This document shows, one piece after another, positions 63,477 through 64,000 of a DNA stretch of 64,000 bases. Each line of letters starts with the position of its first letter. Position 1 is the stretch's first letter. The DNA is from Curvibacter gracilis ATCC BAA-807 (lineage in GTDB: Bacteria > Pseudomonadota > Gammaproteobacteria > Burkholderiales > Burkholderiaceae_C), in assembly GCF_000518645.1 (NCBI RefSeq), contig NZ_JADZ01000006.1, positions 372,001 through 436,000 on the forward strand, written 5' to 3'. The position numbers and the translations under genes were made by a program. A model generated the notes under the pieces. That model ran no database searches. It was not told the origin of the DNA and saw only the letters and a program-made list of their open reading frames with translations.

Positions 63477-64000
63477 TCAGGGCGCCTTGCAGCGCGCCCA
63501 GGCCTCGGGCGCGTCGAACAGCGCGGCCTGGCCACAGGCCGAGCCCAGCATGGCGTCGCCGTCGTGGCCCACGCCGGGCACGTCGAAGGGGCGCTGGGCC
63601 AGGCCGGGGTGGCGCTGGCGCAAGTCGTCCACATAGGCGTGGCCGCGGGCGTAGCGGTAGGGCCCCTGGGCCTCGGCGGCGCAGCTCTTGTCCAGGGCCG
63701 GGTGCTGCGGGTTGGTGTCGGCGCTGCCCAGCAGGTAGAGCACATCGCGCTGCAGGTAGCGGGCCTCGTAGGCGGCGGGGCTGAGCTGGCGCGCATAGCC
63801 CGGGGCGTCGGTCCAGCCGTATTTCCAGTGGTCCACCCCAGGGCAGGTGGCGGCCACGGCTGGCCGCGGGCGCTCGGGGTGGAAGTACAGGTAGGACGAG
63901 GGGTTGGCCACCACGTAGCGCACGGCCACGCCGGGCAGCCGGCCTTCGCCCTGGCCCACCACCGCGTAGCGCTGCACCACCTGGGCGCCGCCCGAGTGGC
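63477..64000 (-). CDS. Alpha/beta hydrolase, C-terminal part; start outside window
   Basis: The frame runs off the window end. At the edge it reads HSGGAQVVQRYAVV, the nucleophile elbow (probably G-H-S-G-G) of an alpha/beta hydrolase. Downstream, VANPSSYLYFHPERPRP, GSADTNPQHPALDKSCAAEAQG and DVPGVGHDGDAMLGSACGQAALF supply the region of the catalytic Asp and a His in VGHDG. The visible 174 residues form the C-terminal half of an esterase-like enzyme. Several Cys suggest a secreted, disulfide-bonded protein. Substrate unknown. Confidence 0.8.
   Translation of the reverse strand, partial: HSGGAQVVQRYAVVGQGEGRLPGVAVRYVVANPSSYLYFHPERPRPAVAATCPGVDHWKYGWTDAPGYARQLSPAAYEARYLQRDVLYLLGSADTNPQHPALDKSCAAEAQGPYRYARGHAYVDDLRQRHPGLAQRPFDVPGVGHDGDAMLGSACGQAALFDAPEAWARCKAP

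Overview
The window is GC-rich (roughly 65-70 %) and densely coded. It carries split metH under an S-adenosylhomocysteine riboswitch, glnK-amtB under an apparent NtrC/sigma-54 promoter, a ProQ/FinO-family protein, the divergent lplT/alr pair, Omp32-type and TorF-type porins, nicAB-type nicotinate hydroxylase and a CJM1_0395-family metalloprotease. Together these point to a betaproteobacterium of the order Burkholderiales (Comamonadaceae or a Sphaerotilus/Leptothrix/Rubrivivax-like lineage). This is inferred from gene content only; no rRNA or tRNA gene was seen.

Layout. 0-8.6 kb: end of a norD-like gene, a porin, a LysR regulator divergent from a PACE efflux pump, a cyclic-nucleotide-binding protein, an SAH riboswitch with metH, and a glycine-zipper protein. 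8.7-27.0 kb: a nicotinate/nicotinamide catabolic region made of two divergent transcription units. The minus-strand unit is fpr - tetR - enamidase - serine hydrolase. The plus-strand unit is 6-hydroxynicotinate reductase - UPF0280 - two AA_synth paralogues - branched-chain-type ABC transporter (4 genes) - Tat-exported nicotinamidase - nicA - nicB. 27.0-34.3 kb: two secreted caspase-like proteins with a small secreted protein, an acid phosphatase lipoprotein, and a dihaem peroxidase-like protein. 34.3-39.4 kb: a toxin-like remnant, comM, and the nitrogen-regulated torF-like - glnK - amtB operon, closed by two tandem terminators. 39.4-44.6 kb: a sugar epimerase/lactonase pair, then glcE - DUF1275 - glcF. 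44.7-55.4 kb: proQ-like gene, small enzymes, regulators, two DMT exporters, glutathione peroxidase, a toxin-antitoxin pair, lplT and alr. 55.4-61.6 kb: a visibly AT-richer island with a Gtr-type glycosylation cassette. 61.7-64 kb: SMR pump, GST, a putative metalloprotease and the end of an alpha/beta hydrolase gene.

How the genes work together. The central region reads as a hybrid nicotinate pathway. Nicotinamide would be deamidated outside the cytoplasm by the Tat-exported nicotinamidase. The product would be imported by the ABC system and hydroxylated to 6-hydroxynicotinate by the cytochrome-linked NicAB of aerobes. It would then be reduced to 1,4,5,6-tetrahydro-6-oxonicotinate by a 6-hydroxynicotinate reductase, possibly fed by ferredoxin/Fpr, and opened to 2-formylglutarate by enamidase. 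The last two steps are those of the anaerobic Eubacterium barkeri pathway, so this differs from the oxidative NicC/NicX route of Pseudomonas putida. The UPF0280 protein and the twin AA_synth proteins are unassigned members that could supply maturation or later steps.

The island encodes an aminotransferase (FdtB-like), a fused acetyltransferase-ketoisomerase (FdtC-FdtA, WxcM-like), a GtrB-like glycosyltransferase, a GtrA-like flippase and an unassigned large membrane protein that could be the final transferase. It looks like a compact cassette for making an N-acetylated 3-amino-3,6-dideoxyhexose and adding it to a surface glycan.
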